The notes beneath the pieces were generated by a model. It made no database searches. It worked only from the letters and a program-made list of their open reading frames with translations, and was not told where the DNA came from. Positions 59,414 to 64,000 of a stretch of 64,000 nucleotides of DNA are shown here, in pieces (the first letter of the stretch is position 1; the number at the start of each line of letters is the position of its first letter). A program made the position numbers and the translations under genes. The DNA is from Paramecium pentaurelia (taxonomy: Eukaryota; Ciliophora; Oligohymenophorea; Peniculida; Parameciidae). The stretch is taken from assembly GCA_905183005.1 (NCBI GenBank), contig CAJJDO010000060.1, positions 249,194-313,193 of the forward strand, in the 5' to 3' direction.

Positions 59414-61488
59414 TCATTATTCTTTCTGAGATCTATACTGAATTGACTCTTAAGACCCTTCTCGATAATCTGATTTTTCTTTTATTACACTATTCTAGAC
59501 AGTTCCATCAAAATACTTCTTTTATTCAGCCTACTTTGTCATTTGCTCATATTAATACTGTCTTTACTGTTAATCCTATTTAATTTTGGCGACAACTGAA
59601 TTACTAATAGATAGAAATTGTTATTTAGCTCTACTAGTTCTATTCCTTTCTTCATATTCAGATATTAAAACATTAACAACTTCTTTATCTAAACATGCTA
59701 TTAATTTTTATGTAATAGGATTATTTTCAAAATCTACTAGAAGTTCTTCAAAAGCTATTGATGCTTATTTTGCTTTTTCTTCAAATGATTTTTGTGGAGT
59801 GAGTATTGAAGAATGAAATTAAAATTCTTCTTATTCTGGACTAAATGGATCTAAATAAATTGTTGGTTTTGGTAAATATTCAAATAAATTCATTTAAGCT
59901 TTGTTGAATAAAATAAGTTTAAGTTTATCAATTTCTTATAATTTATCTATAATAAAGAGAATATCTAAAAATGATTCATATTTCTTAATAGAATAATCTA
60001 ACTAATCCATTTTTCTCTTTTTTGGTCGATAAGTTAGATACTGAACATATTCTTTAAATTTTATTTTTATATTAGATGATACTAAAGTAAACAGAGACCG
60101 TGCTTCATTAATTCTTTCATTTTATGTTAATCTTTCTATAAAACCACTAGATTTAGAACCAATAATAGATTATTATCTACCTTATGGGAATCTTTTAGAG
60201 ACTGCTTATTTAATTTTAGATTTTGGTTTTAAATCAGGTCCAGTTTGTTAAATAGTTTTAATATCAGTTTATGTTGGTAAAAGTGTTTTAGTTGGTTTTA
60301 GTTCATTAATATCTTCATTAGATGGAGCATGTTTTTATTGTTTTTTAGATGGTTCTTATTCAAAATTAAAAAGTTTGTTAATAATCTCAATACTATATGC
60401 TAATTCACTAAAAGGTTTTTAGAGAAATAATGCTACTGCAATAATGATTTACCATAATCCTCCTGCAGCAGCCAAAACATCTTACACTTTCGGATAGATT
60501 CTATAACTTACTTATTCAGTATCAGATAAACGAATTACAACATTTGCTAATGATGTATCAGTATTAAAATCAATAATTTCTTTATCATAAAAATACCTGA
60601 TTGTAGTATCCTTACGAAGTTCCTTTTAAAAATAACCAAAATCGGTTATTGTAGTTATAGGTTACATGAATATTTCAACATCTTTGGTGACTTTGGCTGA
60701 TATAGTTGTATAAATGTCTTCTACTTTTGGTATTAGTGGTTGTGTGAAATCTCTCAAATTAACTATATATGATGTCAATTAAAAGTGAATGTAATTTCTA
60801 TTCAAAACTCTTTGAATTGTCTCGCTATCTGCACAAACAACACCAGGTTCTTTTATATAAATATATAAAATAATTACTTGAACCATTCTAACAAACACTA
60901 AAACTCACATTAATATATTAATATTCTGGAGCATCATCAGTTCCAAATAATGCCAAACTATCAACCTTACTCCAATCTAAACAATAAGTATTAGAAAGAT
61001 CTTAATCATCAAATTATTCTGCCAATTCATCTTGGATTATACCATTCTTTGAACATTTTGAGATTGGGATCAGTGATTTATTATTATATTCTTTCTTCTT
61101 TCCATTAATCCTTTTAATAACACTATATTAAATACTCAATTATTTATTTATATACAAGATAAGCTTCAGGTATGTATATGCTTTCATTAATGTAATTTGT
61201 TTTGTTCTAATATTGAAAAGCAAATTATAATGTGAAGTTTTCTTCTGTTAGCTTATAATAAGGTGGCTCTAAATGAAAGATGTCCGAATATAGAGTTTAA
61301 AATTCAGTTCTATCATCAATTTGACTGAGTTTGTTTGTCAGATAAAATAGAATTGATAGAACACATCCAAGAGTTGTAAAAGCACCTAAATATGTTTAAT
61401 ATCCCCTCTTTTTTTAAATAAACAGTTGGACTGGGCATGCAAACTTGTCTAGGTAAAGAAAATAAGATTTTATTAATTCTAAATTCAT
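59414..61488 (-). CDS. Membrane protein, convergent paralogue pair, member 2
   Basis: ATG 61488, TGA 59414-59416; introns 61111-61135 and 60850-60877 leave 673 residues. It aligns along its whole length with the gene at 57440: ACPVQLFIQKKRGYQTYLGA, TEFQTLYSDIF, FTLQFAFQYQNKTNYINES, NTYCLDWSKVDSLALFGT, IFMQPITTITDFG, IRYFYDKEIIDFN, RIYPKVQDVLAAAGGLWQII and FLDILFIIDKLQEIDKLKLI. The topology is the same: two membrane helices with a cysteine-containing loop of about 270 residues between them and a polar tail (longer here, Gln/Glu-rich). Introns sit at similar places in the loop. The stops of the pair are only 31 bp apart. Confidence 0.78.
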
Positions 61489-62529
61489 AAATATTAATTT
61501 AAGATAACCTACTCTCTAAAATTCATATCATAATGTTTTGAAAATACCATAATAAATTTTAATTAAATATAACATATATTCATTCATGATTCACTTGTAT
61601 TGGTTGCTAGCAAAACATGAAATCATGATAATTCAATCTTTATTATTAATACAAACAATATCAACAAACTTAGTATTGTTGTTTTTGTCAATTTATTAAC
61701 AAATTCTGCTAATTCAAATAATTTATATATTAATGCGGTTTTGCTGAGATATTCATATAATTTTATATAATAATTTTACATCTATATTTTTAATTTAAAT
61801 TAGACATTTGACATCTTAATATGATATTAATATGAAAATATTCTAATTAATCATAAATATTTCAGAGATTATAGGTTTAATACTAAAATTTTTGATTAAT
61901 TTCTAAATACAATCTATAAAACTACAAGTATCTATTGTGTATAATTAAATATCTTAACAATATCTCACAAATATTATGGTAAAATCAATTTTATATATGG
62001 AAATCCATGTTCTATTTAATAAAATATTATAAATTTTATAAATATCTCTCCATAATTAATCAAATTTATACCAAACCAAAATTACTTCTAAGTCTACTTC
62101 TTTTAATTGTAAATCAAATTCAATATATTACTTCTCATCTTTCAACCTTTAATGCAATTTTATCAAATCAAGTCTATTATATATTTTAATCCAATGAAAA
62201 ATTACTCCTCCATCATTGATAACAAATTATTTATAACATTATCCTTTAAAAATAGTATTTAATTAATCAAAAAAAAGTTTTTTTTTCTAAAATTTTGTAA
62301 CTATTTTAAGTTATTCTTTTTTTAGATGGATCAAACTTTATATAATGTCAAATCTTGATATCTTGTGATATAAAAAAACATATGAGATAATTAGTTAATA
62401 CCAATATTCTTTTTATTTTCATATGTTTGAATTAATTCTATTTAATTGTATTCTGTTAAGAAACTTTTAATTAAAATTAATTGTTATAATAATTTAATAT
62501 ATAAATTTTATAATTATATAATTTGAAAA
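61489..62529. other. AT-rich spacer
   Basis: About 1 kb between divergent genes; the part from 61823 is the start of duplication 6. A plus-strand open frame at 62007-62189 is low-complexity and hydrophobic and not convincing. No gene or motif recognised. Confidence 0.4.
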
Positions 62530-62916
62530 ATGGATCAAAATGAAAAAGAGATAGATGAAGAACAATTTAAAAAAGAATTTGAAGAGAAAGTAGAAAAAAG
62601 AAAAATATGGTTGATGGAAGAATTAAAAAGTTGTGGAAAATTTTTAGATGTAAGTGCAAAGAAATTAGATGATCTCGATGCTTTGACTGTATTTTTTTAT
62701 TTTGAATTAGATTGCTCTCTATCTTCATGAATGTCAAACCGAATTGACTTTATTTCATATAGCAGCCAACTCTATTACAGATCGTGGATTTATTGATATG
62801 TTAACAGGATTATAATGGCATGATAAATTAAAAGAAATTTATATTGGAAATAACTAAATTAGTGAAGTAAAAAAGTATATATAATTAAAGATTGGTGTAT
62901 AAGGATTCGTTGAAAT
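62530..62916 (+). CDS. LRR-like protein, 5' part, copy 1
   Basis: ATG 62530; a 22-nt intron (62689-62710) is needed to continue; the gene is cut by the N at 62917. It starts with a charged helix (MDQNEKEIDEEQFKKEFEEK). After the splice, IALYLHECQTELTLFHIAAN, then FIDMLTGLQWHDKLKEIYIG followed by NNQISE suggests the start of a leucine-rich repeat or a similar helix-turn solenoid. A 24-nt intron may also occur near 62869-62892. Too short to name a function. Confidence 0.5.
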
Positions 62917-63624
62917 NGATATTAATATGAAAATATTCTAATTAATCATAAATATTTCAGAGATTATAGGTTTAATACTAAAATTTTTGATTAATTTCTA
63001 AATACAATCTATAAAACTACAAGTATCTATTGTGTATAATTAAATATCTTAACAATATCTCACAAATATTATGGTAAAATCAATTTTATATATGGAAATC
63101 CATGTTCTATTTAATAAAATATTATAAATTTTATAAATATCTCTCCATAATTAATCAAATTTATACCAAACCAAAATTACTTCTAAGTCTACTTCTTTTA
63201 ATTGTAAATCAAATTCAATATATTACTTCTCATCTTTCAACCTTTAATGCAATTTTATCAAATCAAGTCTATTATATATTTTAATCCAATGAAAAATTAC
63301 TCCTCCATCATTGATAACAAATTATTTATAACATTATCCTTTAAAAATAGTATTTAATTAATCAAAAAAAAGTTTTTTTTTCTAAAATTTTGTAACTATT
63401 TTAAGTTATTCTTTTTTTAGATGGATCAAACTTTATATAATGTCAAATCTTGATATCTTGTGATATAAAAAAACATATGAGATAATTAGTTAATACCAAT
63501 ATTCTTTTTATTTTCATATGTTTGAATTAATTCTATTTAATTGTATTCTGTTAAGAAACTTTTAATTAAAATTAATTGTTATAATAATTTAATATATAAA
63601 TTTTATAATTATATAATTTGAAAA

Positions 63625-64000
63625 ATGGATCAAAATGAAAAAGAGATAGATGAAGAACAATTTAAAAAAGAATTTGAAGAGAAAGTAGAAAAAAGAAAAA
63701 TATGGTTGATGGAAGAATTAAAAAGTTGTGGAAAATTTTTAGATGTAAGTGCAAAGAAATTAGATGATCTCGATGCTTTGACTGTATTTTTTTATTTTGA
63801 ATTAGATTGCTCTCTATCTTCATGAATGTCAAACCGAATTGACTTTATTTCATATAGCAGCCAACTCTATTACAGATCGTGGATTTATTGATATGTTAAC
63901 AGGATTATAATGGCATGATAAATTAAAAGAAATTTATATTGGAAATAACTAAATTAGTGAAGTAAAAAAGTATATATAATTAAAGATTGGTGTATAAGGA
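63625..64000 (+). CDS. LRR-like protein, 5' part, copy 2 (runs off window end)
   Basis: Same as 62530-62905, shifted by 1095 bases, with the intron at 63784-63805. If the duplication is an assembly overlap, this right-hand copy is the one that continues into the real gene beyond the window. Confidence 0.55.

Larger units (their letters stand above)
61823..64000 (+). repeat. Direct duplication 6 around an N (1094 bp, second copy cut by window end)
   Basis: Bases 61823-62916 and 62918-64000 are the same sequence in the same direction, separated only by the N at 62917; the second copy is still matching when the window ends. Interpreted as an unmerged contig overlap. Confidence 0.9.

Noticed and set aside
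59586..59816. Plus-strand 76-codon ORF
   Set aside because: Antisense to the C-terminal tail of the membrane paralogue on the minus strand.
62007..62189. Hydrophobic small ORF (also at 63102-63284) as a membrane peptide gene
   Set aside because: Low-complexity AT-rich sequence without a conserved start context or continuation, and duplicated only by the assembly overlap.

Overview
The window reads as macronuclear DNA of a Paramecium-like ciliate. It is strongly AT-rich. Every convincing gene stays open only if TAA and TAG are read as glutamine and TGA is the sole stop. The genes are interrupted by very small introns, mostly 19-34 nt, typically GTA...TAG, whose removal restores conserved domains. 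Intergenic gaps are often only 30-120 bp. Standard-code ORF finding therefore fails here; the gene models below were read by hand in the ciliate code with introns removed.

Six single N positions (1274, 27498, 31918, 38272, 44813, 62917) each separate two copies of the same 1.08-1.16 kb sequence in direct orientation. I read these as contig overlaps that a scaffolder did not merge, so roughly 6.7 kb of the window is counted twice and several genes appear once whole and once truncated or duplicated.

Layout: 0-3.4 kb, the 5' end of a MYND-finger protein kinase and a small basic protein. 3.4-11 kb, three minus-strand genes: SERCA-type calcium ATPase, tubulin glutamylase-like TTLL and an ABC half-transporter. 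11.5-15.6 kb, small coiled-coil/ORF genes and a membrane-receptor/phosphatidylinositol phosphate kinase fusion. 16-22.5 kb, a PH-like/kinase gene, an uncertain gene, and an active kinase followed by a pseudokinase. 22.6-30.4 kb, a membrane RING-H2 gene and three tandem paralogues of an unrecognised family. 31-37 kb, a small protein, the dynein-associated DNAI7/CASC1 protein and GOT1. 37.1-43.3 kb, a secreted CAP protein, ISD11, IFT81, a YbaK-like deacylase and a SAM-FHA-FHA protein. 44-54 kb, hypothetical genes, a CDPK, a helix-turn-helix protein and an ISWI remodeller. 55-61.5 kb, a second TTLL and a convergent pair of paralogous membrane proteins. 62.5 kb to the end, the start of an LRR-like gene, twice.

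No bacterial-style operons, tRNA or rRNA genes, CRISPR arrays, transposons or telomeres were recognised. Several genes fit ciliary life (IFT81, DNAI7, two TTLLs, CDPK, SERCA), but the neighbourhood looks like an ordinary compact ciliate chromosome rather than a functional cluster. The best candidates for undescribed biology are the three-member tandem family at 24.8-30.4 kb, the convergent membrane paralogues at 57.4-61.5 kb, and the unusual domain fusions (receptor-PIPK, MYND-kinase, SAM-FHA-FHA).
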